DNA of 64,000 bases from Liquidambar formosana (Eukaryota > Streptophyta > Magnoliopsida > Saxifragales > Altingiaceae). The notes beneath the pieces were generated by a model. That model did no database searches. It was given only the letters and a program-made list of their open reading frames with translations, and had not been told where the DNA came from. Positions 36,235-48,880 of the stretch are shown here, piece by piece; the stretch's first letter is position 1; every line of letters starts with the position of its first letter. The stretch covers positions 12,113,848 to 12,177,847 of the forward strand of contig CM077820.1 in NCBI GenBank assembly GCA_039720395.1, written 5' to 3'. The translations under genes were made by a program, and so were the position numbers.

Positions 36235-39200
36235 ATGGCGGAAGGTGGTATACAATCGCGTTATGTGAAGCTGACTAAAGATCAAGCGCCTTTGGATGAG
36301 GAGATTAGGCCTGGTGAGCTCAATCAGCCCATTCAGGTCCCTCAGGTTTCTCTCTCTCTCTACACACCTTTTTGTACAATAAATTTCAGACAGTTCAAAA
36401 GTTATTGAACTATCTGAAATTGAGTTGCAATTCTACGGATACCCAATTCAATGAAGTTTTATTTTTCCCACTACTTAGGGTCAACTACATAATCCTTTTC
36501 GGCCTACATTTGATTGCAAATGTCATGATTCATGTCCATGAAGGTTTGATTAAGGGTTTTAGATGGGGTATCTACCCTATTATGAATATTTGTGATCCTT
36601 CTCCATTTTCGGGCTTGGGACCAAATGTGCAAAAGATAAATTCAAAGCACGACAGGGGTGAGTTGTCTAAAACCAAAGTAAAGGAAATAAAATCCGTAAT
36701 ATTGTTTGACATGTTTTGATTATACTCCCATTCTTTTGGGAGTCGTCTCATAATATAACCTCGATATGAGTATTACATGATACATGTTACAGTACCCCTC
36801 AGGTGCACTTGAAAATGTTACTCTTGTAAATATGGTAACATAATTCTCTCTATGAATGATCCCTTGAGTATATTTGGAGAATGAGTCCTTGAGTTATAAT
36901 TGGAGCATATCACACTCCTAAACTAGACTGCTAATACTAAAGTACAAGAAGGCGGGGGGAAGAGTCCCAAACCCAAAAGGGTGACTCAGTGAATTTTCTT
37001 GAGTCCTTATGAGAGAATCGACACTTGCTTTGGTCCTTAATGAAATGTCTTAGTTTTTTTAATAAAAAGAGAGAAAAAGAAGGGGAGGGGGGAACTTGTA
37101 GATGGATTCCAACTATTGACTCGAATTTGGTTGGTGGATCTTAATATTTTGGATATCTTGAGTATTTTTAGTGATGTATCTTGAACATAGGGCTGTGCTC
37201 TTCCTAGTTGATCTTGTTTCTTAGTTTTATGTTTCTTGCTTCATTAAGTGTCAGATGAGCATTTGTTACTTTTGTCTATATGAACAATTCAAATGTTAAT
37301 TGGGTCTTTACTCTCTGGCCTATAACTCCTTTGTGAAGATGCACATAGATGTGATTTCTTATCCTCTGGGTTATTGGGCAGTTGGCTGTTCGCAAGTGCA
37401 ATGAGTGTGGACAACCTTTACCTGAAAGCTTTGAACCTCCCGGAGTTGAACCTTGGACAACTGGGATTTTTGGCTGTGCTGAAGATACAGAGAGTTGTAA
37501 GTTTTGACACCTGCAGTTGTAATTTTTTATTATTTGAAATATTCTTACACTCTAACTACTCTTTCATCCGTGATAAACAACTTCTTGGTTTGGTTTTACT
37601 TTTGGGTTTACATATCCTAGCTATATTTCTGCAAACATGACATTCGAGGCAATATTTAAACTTGTAAACATTTGGACACTTTAAGTGTGATTTTTTAGTG
37701 ACGCTTTAATATATCATTTTGATTCCAGGCTTGTCGTACATTCACACTGTACTACTAACTAACAGGTTCTATAACTTTCCCAAACGAGTTGTCCTATTTT
37801 CAATTGAAGTCATTTTTGTGTTCATAAAGAGTGTATAATACAAAAAAAGTAACCCAAAAAAAAAAACAAAAAAACTTAGGGAAGTTTATTTCACATATTT
37901 GCGGAGTTCCAATTAACTATCTGCTTATTTTGATATTTTTTTTCTCTGCCAAAAGTGACCAGAAAAGTGAACAAGCCTTTCTCTAACAAAGCAGTGCATG
38001 TGATCCATATTTAGCCGATTTTTTGGGTCATCCATCTATGTGTTCGTAAAAGATAACACTGATAAGTGTTCTTCAATATTAATGTCCCTCAATTACTATT
38101 GCACAAGACAAACCTTGTTGTCTCATAGCTATATTTCATTGTACTATTTTCCCTTTATTTCGATAATACATTAAATAAAAAAAAAATAGAATATCATAAT
38201 GTATGAAAATTTCTTTGATTTTTTCTTCAAAATAGTTTCTCTATAATTACTTCTTTGTTTTTTTTTTTATTATTATTATTTTTTTTTGTGGTAATAGCTC
38301 AAATTAGGAGAGGCCACTTATTTGACATTTTGAAACCTTAACCTTCTCAATAGAGTAGTGATACACATGACGACATGTGAGGGACGACTTGTGAGATGAT
38401 GCACAAAGGTTATTTGTAATTGGCTCTTTTCAAATGGAATCATTACTTAAGCAAACCACTTTACTAAAATGCCCCAAACCCACAAAAGGTAGCTCCGGCA
38501 TCCTCGTGATTCAGATCCACGAGACGTAGTTTCATCATCCTTGCAATTTCAAGCAACTTATCCAATTTGATATACAATCAGATTTTTCACAAAAACTAGA
38601 AACTTACAATAAGTATCTTGAAAAATCACGATAATTATCATGAAAAGTCTAGATAATTATTTTTTAAATCAGGATAATTTCAGTAAAATTATTTTGAAAA
38701 ATCACGATAATTATCATGAAAAGTCAGAATAATTATCTTGAAAATGAGGATAATTTTTTGATAATTATCTTTAAAATCAGGTATTTCAGTATAATCATGA
38801 TAATTATCTTTAAAATCAGGATAATTATCTAGAAAATGAAGATAATTATCTTAGAACATAGATCTGAGGATGAGAAAGATACGCTTTGTTGATCGGCGAG
38901 GATCTTGTGATACTTGTGCAATGGAGCAAATCTTTGGAAGAACGCGGTGTTAAATAGCAGATCCTTGAAGGAGTGGTGGATGCGCCAAATAGACTGCAAG
39001 TGGCCTTGGCCTGTGACAGCTGTGGTGGAGCTTGAAACTTCATCAATGGAGTTTTCTGCTCATACCCGACTGTACATGTTAGTGACTTGGTGTGAGGAGG
39101 AGAGGGAGAGAGAGAGTATTTCCCACTAGAAGACTAAAGGTTTCTAAAGGTTGAAGTGTATTGAGTACACTTCACATGCTTCAAGGAGCATTAAATGTTG

Positions 39201-41979
39201 TAACCAACTTTTTGAAAAATATAAAATGAGACTTTGACAAAACTAAAAAGAGTACAAGAAAAAGAAGATAACAGCTGGCTGGCTGTTAACCTATCAGAGA
39301 GGAGGTAAGGCAGAGAGAGAGAAACAATTAAACGAATTGTCTGTGTCTTTTGTTAAGGGTAACCTTGTATTTTTACAATTTCGGTCCATGAATTGGTTTA
39401 TCCCTTTGATCCTATAAATCATTTCCCTTCTCAATATGCCCTCCTTCAACAATGATGCTTTAGAGTTTAGCCACAATAACTGAGGTGGGGAATGCCATCA
39501 TAAATGGTTACAACTTACTATGTGTGCATGTATTTGACAAATATGAGAGGCAGATAATGATGTTCATGGAATTTCAAAGTTTACTTTACTGAATTCTATT
39601 TTTCTTTGGCTGGTTAGTTGAAAGAATAGGAAATCTTAAATCACACAAAAAAGAAAGCACATTCATGGAAACTTAGGGGTGTCGTCAATAGGTTATGAGA
39701 TATGTAGCTTTGATTGATATGGTTCAGCATATTTAAATTAGATCAATGATGGTTTCGACAAAAGATGAAAGGATAAAAATGATGGTGTTATCTAGGAGGT
39801 GAGGAGGATTCAAATGTAGACATATATGTGGTGAGAATATATTAGAATCTCATGATTCTTAACAAAAAATACATACATATGTATATTATTAAGTGAGCAG
39901 CCAAGCAGGTGAAGGTGGTTAGGCTGAGGGGAGGACTTAAACCTCCTGCAACATGCCTTGTCAACTGACCTAGAGACTTTGAAAAGCTGGTGGCACAACA
40001 TATGCTGCCAACTCCAAATGGTTGGGTAGGGTACTGTCTAGTTATGCTACAACTTCTACTACTAGTGTTATTACAGGCACTTTATAGCCATTACAATCTC
40101 TCCTACGGTTTATGATATCATTTTTTGGTTTATTCTCCACAATATATTTTTTAGAACTATATTTTGACAATTGTGTATCCTGTTCTAGTTATCTGTTCAG
40201 CAGTGAGTAGGAAAATTTGTTACTTATGCAATCCTTAATAATTTTACAACCCTCTTATTTCACACCTTTACAGGTTGGACTGGACTATTTTGCCCATGTG
40301 TTTTGTTTGGGCGTAATGTAGAAAGCTTGAGAGAAGATACACCTTGGACCACACCATGCATTTGTCATGCCATTTGTGTTGAAGGTGGAATTGCACTTGC
40401 AACAGCAACGGCAATCTTCCATGGTGTTGACCCAAGGACATCGTTCCTCATTTGTGAGGGTTTATTATTTGCTTGGTGGATGTGTGGCATATATACTGGG
40501 CTCGCTCGGCAATCCTTACAGAAGAAATATCATCTCAAGGTGATCTCAAATTCTCTAATGTGCATTTGCTGCATGTGTCTTAGCAAGCACACAATCACGT
40601 AAAAATTTTCTAGCACAAACTTTCCTAATTACTGTACCTGCACTTTTATTTTTATTTTTGTGAAGTATGTATTGATAATTGAAAAGGGGCTTAGCCAAGT
40701 ATATGAGACATATACAAGCACTAAACCAAAGACCCCCTCTAACACATAAGGGAATCTATAAAATTTACAAAAGAAAAGGTTATGCATATTAGAATAGTTA
40801 GAATACCACAAGTAAAGAGTCTCAACAAACTTTCGTAGTTATTGTACCTGCACTTTTTTTTGCCCCCACAGAGGGGAAAAATAATTATAATGTTTAAATG
40901 TTGTCTTGTTCCAAGAGCCTCTTTCCAGTTAAGAGGTCTTGGGTTCAACTCTCACCACTCCCCCTCAAGGCCACCCCCATGGACTATGTCCTATAATTGC
41001 TCGGTGCATGTGGGACGGGGGGACTGCATGTGCCCAGGGGGATTAGTAAGGTGCGTAAGCATCCCGAGGAACCTCCTGATATAAAAAATAAAATAAAATA
41101 AAAAAAATAAAAAAAATGTTGTCTTGTAGATTAGTTTAACCTAGAGCACCCTTTTTCATAAATGCAATCTTGATGTCGCAGCATTGTTACACCAGGCATA
41201 GGTTTTTTTTGTATGTTGTACACTGATATCTAGGAAAACTAAGTTGTATGTGTGGCACTCATTGAATGTGATTCTTGAAAGTGTAGCAAGTGCAGTGCAT
41301 ACCATCTGTGTGATTGCATTAGGGTTTAAAATTTGAATCTTGCAATTATTTATTTGTTATTTACTTATATTTTCTGATGAGCACCTGGTACATGTGTTTT
41401 TTTTACAAGACGTTCCACTACAGTTTTGAAAGTCAAGAGTACTTTTGGGGTAATGTAGTGGGTTTAAGCCTTTGTTACCACCAAAAATAAAAAATAAAAA
41501 AATAAAAACCACAAACCCCCACTAGATCCAATCTTGATCTTTGTGCTATCTATTGGATTTTAGATCTATTGGATTTTAGATTTTTGTCATCATCACATAT
41601 TATAAGATTTTAATATGGTTAGTCTTGCATGATCATATATATATATATATCGATAGATAGATAGCTTTGATCATGTACGGGATATCCCAGATATTCCGTA
41701 CGATAACAACCGTTGGTGAATGTGTGTGTCATCCACGGACGGCCATAATCGAACGGGATAGTCCGAGATATCCCCCACTTGAACAACCCTCTATATATAT
41801 ATACACGATTATGTTCCCATTAGCACATGTTGATATAAGTTATATCAATACTATGCATGGGGGGTTGTACCCTTTGCATTGGTCCAATGTACCTCATATT
41901 CCACTAATGCACAAGGTACAACTCCCAATGCGGGTGTTGATATAACTTATATCAGCACGTGCTTACCTGATCATCATCC

Positions 41980-42028
<49 letters not shown>

Positions 42029-42885
42029 GAACATATATATTGAATCGTATTTATAATTCAATTCACTATTATTCAATATTTTTGGAACAATTTCAAACAT
42101 GTGTATGCCTTGACATTTGAGTCACCAATGTCTGATTCAAACCTGATTCATTGATATTTATGCTGCCGGAGGCCTAGAATTTTGAGTTATATAAAAAGGA
42201 AGGGGGTTCATTTTGTTTGTCATGCTTACGTTTTGCTGATATATATATATATATAAAGGAAGGGGGTTCATTTTGTTTGTCATGCTTACGTTTTGCTGAT
42301 ATATATATATATATATATAAAGGAAGGGGGTTCATTTTGTTTGTCATGCTTAAGTTTTGCTGATATATATATATCAGCAAAACGTAAGCATGACAAACAA
42401 AATATATATATATATATACACACATATGAACATATGTATTGAATTGTATTTATAATTCAATTCACTATTATTCAATATTTTTGGAACAATTTCAAACATG
42501 TGTATGCCTTGACATTTGAGTCACCAATGTCTGATTCAAACCTGATTCAAACCTGATTCATTGATATTTATGCTGCCAGAGGCCTGGAATTTTGAGTTAT
42601 ATAAAAAGGAAGGGGGTTCATTTTGTTTGTCATGCTTACGTTTTGCTGACTATGCAGAACTCGCCTTGTGACCCATGCATGGTGCACTGCTGCATGCACT
42701 GGTGTGCCTTGTGTCAGGAGCACAGGGAGATGCAAGGACGCCTTTCAGATAACGTTGTCATGCCAATGACTGTCGTCAACCCTCCCCCCATTCAAGAGAT
42801 GAATGCTTCCGGTGACAACCAGAATTCTGCACCTTCCTCGACAAATAATGTTGAACATACTAACTTGGAGATGCAGGCTTTGTAG
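36235..42885 (+). CDS. CNR6: PLAC8 family protein, cell number regulator 6-like
   Basis: PLAC8 (FW2.2/CNR/PCR) proteins are small cysteine-rich membrane-associated proteins linked to organ cell number and metal transport. There are four exons: 36235-36345, 37382-37496, 40274-40539 and 42658-42885. They total 720 nt for 239 residues with consistent phases. The start [19 protein letters not shown] and the block [13 protein letters not shown] are typical of the CNR6 group. The PLAC8 core runs from about residue 72: [15 protein letters not shown] in exon 3 and [12 protein letters not shown] opening exon 4. A hydrophobic segment lies around [16 protein letters not shown]. The tail is low-complexity and ends LEMQAL. 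One residue differs from the usual CRTGLFCPC (Trp for Arg, at the exon 2/3 join). Introns 2 and 3 are 2.8 and 2.1 kb and carry repeats. The role in this plant is inferred from family only. Confidence 0.94.
38630..38850. repeat. Array of GATAATTATC palindromes in PLAC8 intron 2
   Basis: Exact GATAATTATC occurs at 38630, 38706, 38760, 38799, 38820 and 38841, with several one-base variants between. They are joined by WTGAAAATCAG-like spacers. The motif holds GATAA (I-box-like) on both strands. Confidence 0.85.
38860..39457. repeat. Possible LTR-like or promoter-like segment in intron 2
   Basis: Read on the minus strand it opens TGTTGAAGGAGGGCATATTG at 39,457, like a copia LTR start. A less AT-rich stretch and the GATAATTATC array follow. 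I could not find the matching CA end with a target duplication, so the identity is open. Confidence 0.25.
40910..41113 (+). mobile_element. SINE in PLAC8 intron 3
   Basis: Box B-like GGTTCAACTCTC is at 40942-40953, with a decayed box A before it. The body holds CAGGGGGATTAGTAAGG and the tail is A-rich (ATAAAATAAAAAA). The perfect 14-bp duplication AAATGTTGTCTTGT flanks it at 40896-40909 and 41114-41127. Confidence 0.87.
41666..41786. mobile_element. Palindromic MITE, family A, copy 1
   Basis: One arm reads TGATCATGTACGGGATATCC and the other, inverted, TGTTCAAGTGGGGGATATC. Internal arms CATCCACGGACGG and CGTTCGATTATGGCCG are shared with the copy at 52,767-52,907. It lies next to TA/GATA repeats. 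Confidence 0.7.
41821..41980. mobile_element. Palindromic MITE, family B, copy 1
   Basis: The right arm is TTGATATAACTTATATCAGC followed by ACGTGCTTACCTGATCATCATCCT. The left arm is its truncated complement, starting CACATGTTGATATAAG. GGTACAACTCCCAATG and its complement pair inside. TA runs flank it. Confidence 0.65.
41992..42025. repeat. AC dinucleotide microsatellite
   Basis: There are about 16 AC units, preceded by a short AT run. Confidence 0.95.
42021..42650 (+). repeat. Duplicated acceptor-proximal segment in PLAC8 intron 3
   Basis: About 220 bases ending at GGAAGGGGGTTCATTTTG...TTTTGCTGA occur at about 42,021-42,240 and again at 42,418-42,650, next to the true acceptor. The 42-base end segment occurs four times (42198, 42258, 42322, 42608). 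An inverted partial copy lies at 42374-42403. It forms, with the third copy, a nearly perfect hairpin with a TATATA loop. Only the last copy is followed by CTATGCAG. Confidence 0.88.
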
Positions 42886-43934
42886 TATCTGGCATTGTTC
42901 ATACGCAAAAAATGAATAGAATGAATTTAGAAGAGATTTGGTTTTTGTTTATGGTGTCTGTAAACGTCTGGATCGACATTTTTACGGAGCTCTTCGATTC
43001 CTGCTTTGCATCTGATGTAGAAACCTCTAGCCCTTTCAATAGTGAAGAATTTTCTTGATTAGTGTAGATGCCCTGTTGTAATGATGGCATTTCAGTTGAT
43101 ATGTCAGCAGAATGGTTAGTCTTTAGAATTTCAGACTTGTTGCCGTTTGCGTGGCAGCCTCATGTTGCAGAAGTTTTTCTTTCTTTTCTTTTTTGCTGAG
43201 GACAGAGTTTATTGAGAATATTGTCCGAAATTTTTAGATATTTTAAACTTCTATGGTAAATATTTCTTACATAACAAACTAAAGCATAGTTTTTTTGTTC
43301 TTTTTAAGTATCTCATTGCATGATCAATCACATTTTAATGTTCAAAACTTGGTTTACTAGTGAATCTACTAAGTACACCCACAACATAAGCAGTATCAAG
43401 TATAGTATAATCCATAGTTATTAGACCCTGACCGGACATCTGTTGAGGTGGAGGATCACTTGGTCAGTGGTCTAACCAACAAAGTCAATCGGTCAAATCA
43501 CAAATCTCACAATAATTTAATCTTGTAATTAAATTCAGAGATAATTAGAATGTAATAAAATGAGATTTCAAATAAACGTGCCATAAGTGATTTTCCACAT
43601 GCATTTTATGTTTAGAGCTTCCGGCCGGTGACAAAAAACATATTGCTTTTGATAACTTATATTGTCACATCAACTTATCTTACAATCTCAAAATGTCTGA
43701 ATTCGAAACGATACATTGTAAAATACATCAGTAGTAATGATTCCGTATTGCCAATGACCTGTTTGACCAATGGCATATGAGAGGATTCCTAAGCAACCTA
43801 AGAGCATACTGCCTTGCAACACTTTATTCAAACCATATTTTATTTATTCACCCAACATAACCCATTGAAAGGTGGAAAGCAAGAATTTCCTGTAAACTAG
43901 GACTTCAAGGAGCCAAATAGCCAGTACGTGAAAC
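42886..43934. other. Convergent intergenic region, PLAC8 gene and laccase
   Basis: The 3' UTRs of both genes should lie here. The stretch around 43,420-43,520 has GACCGG/CCGGTC words like those in plant MITEs, but no ends could be set. Confidence 0.5.
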
Positions 43935-46326
43935 TCAACAAGTAGGCATCTTAGGTGAAGCAAGCATGCTGGTTTCAACAGTGGTGCCATTTCCCACTAT
44001 AAGAGCCGTTGCCATACCCCAGGTGACATGCCGTTCTAGATGACAATGGATGAACCATACCCCTGACAAAAATCATCCATGTTAGCTTCCATACTATTAT
44101 ACGTACCTATATGCGCTTATATACATATACGAAAGTCCTTTTAATATCAAGCATGCACTTGATGCATCAAGCTAGTGCATGAATCCGTTTTGGATTAACT
44201 TGATTTTTGGCATATATGAATTGCTTACATGAGAAGGTTATCTAATTAATCTAATTATTAATTTCAAAAATTACGAATCGCAGGTAAGAGTTTTGAAGTT
44301 AAAAAAGGCAGCCCAAGCTCAAACTTGTCATGGTTGCAATAACTTAAACAAAGTGACATACCAGGATTGTTTGCAACAAATCTGATGACAGCCCATCCGT
44401 ACTTAGGAACTGAAACAGTATTAAGAAGTGGTGGATCTGCCAAGTTTAAAGAGTCTGAGTCAGTCGTTTCGTTGTAATAAACTGTCGTATTAGTCCCAGC
44501 GCCCGACCCAAGTAAATAGAAGCTATGACCATGCACATGCATTGGATGATCCTCTGCTCCATCGTCAGTCCCTTGGAACACTATCTCCACGACTTCACTT
44601 AGATTTAGCATGATCACCCTTGTCCCATTGCTTAGTGTACCATTCGGCCCGAGAGGAAAATCGGTAGTGTAAACCCCATCTGTATTGCTGCATGTAAAAA
44701 TTTCGAATCATAAGCACTTGTGCATAGCCAACTATATTACACACACATTCATGACTTTTTAGGATTTTCTAATATACCGCTTCATGCGGAATTTTAATCT
44801 CAATCTTTTATTTTCATTTAACTGTCAAAACGTAGGGGATGTAAAATATAGATTACTGGGTAATTAGAATTTGGCCTTTTAGGTAACAAATTATAAAGAG
44901 CTTGTATTAAAAACCTACATGTATTTTATATCATCAGGATCCTTTAGAAGATTTAAACTGTAGATATATATACACAGACAAAAATGATCATGTGCGGACC
45001 GTCTCAAATAGACGGTCCAGGTGGGATCGCATGGCTGGAAGTCTTGTGTGGCAAATACAAACACACGCATGCGCGTGAAAGCCATGCACGACTCTCGCCA
45101 TGCATTCTATCCTCGATGGTCGCACTAGATCATCTCCCCATATATATCAAAAGTGCATATTTAACTGTGAAAGACAAAGATAATGAGTAGTATTTAATAA
45201 TAATAATAATACAGCTGAATTATTGAAAGGAACAGAAAAACAAAAAATAAATAAATAAATAATGAATACCTGGCGTAGGCTTGTAGGATATTATTATCAG
45301 AAGGTAAAATGAAACTTATGTTGCTAATGGATGCAAATCTTGTACCAGCATCCTGATCTGCGTACACAGCAATTGTCATATTGTATTGGACAGTCCGGTT
45401 TGGTACGGTTCCGGTCGTCACATTCCTAATGCTATCCATGAAACTTGTTGCCGCATCAGTGTCATTGTAACTAGGAAGAGTAGAGTTTGGAAAGAAAGGA
45501 GATGATGGGGGGTCGTAAGTGCCATTGTACATGAGAATCGCAGTGGTGATGGTGTTGTCGAAAACTCCGCCATTAGAGAAAGAAGTGGCAGCCATGTAAT
45601 AGTGACTCAGAGCTTGGTCTGCTGTCAACAAAACGTCCATTGTGTTCCCTGGGGATATCATGATGTACGTGGCGTTTATTGGTTTCACGTAGGCTCCATC
45701 CATTCCAACGACTGTGAGGGTGTGGTTTGCGATTGAAAAGAACATGGCTTCATTCAACACCGCATTGACGATGCGTAGAAGATAGGTCTTGCCGGAATCA
45801 ACCGTCATAGTAAATGTAGAATCTGGAACATGGATTCATGATAATCAGATGAAATAGGATATATGATGATCCACCCCTTATTACTACACCATTTGCTTTT
45901 GAACTCTTTTTTTTTTTTTCATTTTTTGGGATTTTTATGAGAATACCTTAATAAATATTGAGGCCGGTTGATAGAGTTATCCGAGAAAGGGGAAAAGATG
46001 TAGAAAGAGGTTGTTTTTGAATTGGTAATGATCAGATTACTGCATTCACTCCATGTATCTTTTGTAATCATGTAAATCATTATATACTATAGTATGAAAT
46101 AGTGCAGCAAAATGTGAGGTGGAATTAGAGCTACCAAATTCAAATTAGAAGTGTTTTCACTAAAAATAATTAATACCTTATACCAAATTTAAATAAATAT
46201 AAGATGATGATCAGGTGATAACGTGCTAATATAATTTATATCAACAGCTAATTGGAAATCATTATTTGGAGAAGTATTACAAATGGGGCCGGTAAGATAT
46301 GAGTAAATACTTCACATGGGGTTAAT

Positions 46327-46363
<37 letters not shown>

Positions 46364-48838
46364 AAATTTTAGTTTTGGGAGTTGGGACCAAGGAAAAATA
46401 CACTTTTGATGGACAAACTTTGTAGAACTGTTTGTACATCAAGATGGGGCCATGGGGTGATAACAAAAAAACATAAAACTTGTAGGTGGGGACATCTAAA
46501 CAAATAATTGAGAACAATGATATGATATATATTTGTCAATATGCCATATGACAAATTTGTGATTTTTTTGGTGGGGGGCCTTATTAACCAACTCCCTCCA
46601 CCCTTGCATGTGGGGCCCATAGTTGGACCATGTGTTTGCATGCCTGTCATTATTATGGATCCTAATAAATTTTTATATGGCATAATTTTTCAAGTTGTAA
46701 ATACGTGAAAGTTACCAAAACAAACAAGATCATAGGAAAATTTAATCCAAAAAAATTGCCGAAGAAGTAATAGCTATGATTTCTGTTTAGCTTCTTATTA
46801 CCGTAAATAATAAAAGTTCAGTTTCATTTCATTTCATTGGAGAGATGTGCTACCTAACACACTTTCTTTTAATTATAATATATATATATATAGATAGATA
46901 GATAGATAGATAACCCGAAGGAATAGAGACAATCTAAAAATGAGTGGTCTGGTTATGTTTAGAACGGTGTGCTTCTTTTTGTTTGACGGGTGATAAATGC
47001 ATTATGCATGGATATGATGCCTAAAAAACGAAGAGGAAGCCAGTCATGGCAAATTACGAAAAGACCTCCAGACAAATTTGATATATTTCAGATTGATATT
47101 TGGATGTCAACTTGGACGAAAGCTTGGCTTTTATGTGGAGATCCGTCAGCTAATTAAGATTTAAGACCATGGATTAATTCAGATCCAATCTCACCAATCA
47201 CGATTAAGATTTAAGACCATGCATGGATTAATTCACGATCACAGCCTTTGAATCGTGATTAGACGGACTGCTATATTTTCTTCTAGCTCATGCCAAAACT
47301 TTTTCATATAGAGTTGCATACCGTTGGAACATGAACTTGTATAATTCCCAATTAGGCCATTGATGGTGAACGCATCTGACACGTCTGGTTCTGTATAATT
47401 CGCGGCCTGGTCGTATACTGTCATCACGTCTTCATCATACCACGATGCTGCAAGTTCCATTCACAGAAGAAATGGGATCAACAATCATGTAGGATTAGTC
47501 AAAAGGCATTATGGGACGAGAAAGGCTACTTTGTGAGGGTTCCCTCATAAGTGTGTTCATGAATTCATCTGTTATTTCAGAAGATCTTGAATAAATTTTG
47601 AGAGACATGACCAGTTGGAACAGCCTTTCAAAGGTTCTGCATATAAAATTTTATCAAAAAGTATCACATGTTTAATGGTTTATGTACTCACGTAAACCGA
47701 CAAAAAACCTTCTACGCTGCCTCATGAAAAAATTGGGGTACCATATCACATGTGATAATTGGTTATATTTTGTGGTAACTTAATTACATTAAGGGGTAAT
47801 TTTAACTACAAAATATGATCAAGGGCACGTGTGGACCCATGTTTATTAACATATTTTTAGTTAAATTTTTACCTATAAAATGGTTTCAACATGATAAATT
47901 TGATGATGTCACACTTGTCATAAGTTTCTTGGGCAAAATAGCTAAAACGAAAAAAGATTTCCTAGGAAGAGAGATTAGGCCGGGGTAGGAGTCGATTCCC
48001 CCCGTATTCAACATCTAGCTCAAGGGCATGCTGATATCAACATAAAACTTCCACTTTACTTGGGCCGTAATATTAGTGTATCATGGATGGGATCAAGCTA
48101 CTTTTTAGCGTAAGTAGAGATTCGAAAAAGAGTTATGGAGATAATCATATACCAAGAACAAGTGTTTCTTCGCCATCAGGCTGAGTGCTAAATGGATAGG
48201 TGTCATCATCGGGTAGAATAGCAATGGCACCATGGACTGTGGCTCGCGTCCAATCGCTATGCGCATGCCACCAAAGGGTTCCTTCTTCGTCAGAGAATAT
48301 GATTTCTTGAGTGAAATTTGATCCAGATTGGATCAAACATTGTGTGACGGCCTCTGGACCATCTGACCACGGATTCCTTGGTTGTTTTACTCCATGCCTG
48401 TGAACAGCAATATTTTTTTTTTCTTAGTTTTAGCATGTCTTTCTCTCGTGTTGACAAAAGGAAATTAACTAATGGTCCTAACAGTATAGTTATAAGAAAA
48501 AAAAAAAAATTTGTTTTTACCAGTGAATGGTGACACCATAGTCTCCGTTATTTTGAACATGGACTTTCACAGTATCCCCTTTGTGGACACGAATTTCTGG
48601 TCCAGGAAAACTGCGATTAACCGTCAACATGCTCTTGTTTGTACAATGCCTTTGAAAATAACTTTCTTCCAGCTACATACAAAAACCCAAAAAGTAAATA
48701 AATAGAATTATATATGAATAAATAAATAAAAGGAGATTCATAGCTTTAGAATTGTACGATACAATCTACTTATGCATCGGTTACAACTCATATAATTTAA
48801 ATCAGGTGTACCTGATAATAAAAGAACTTATATGTATG

Positions 48839-48880
<42 letters not shown>

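Noticed and set aside
42592..42885. A separate gene with a start at 42,592
   Set aside because: The open part is the last PLAC8 exon extended backwards into the intron; the CAG acceptor at 42,657 and phase 0 join it to exon 3.
45194..45808. A separate short laccase-like gene
   Set aside because: It is laccase exon 5 read through its donor; all seven exons join in frame.
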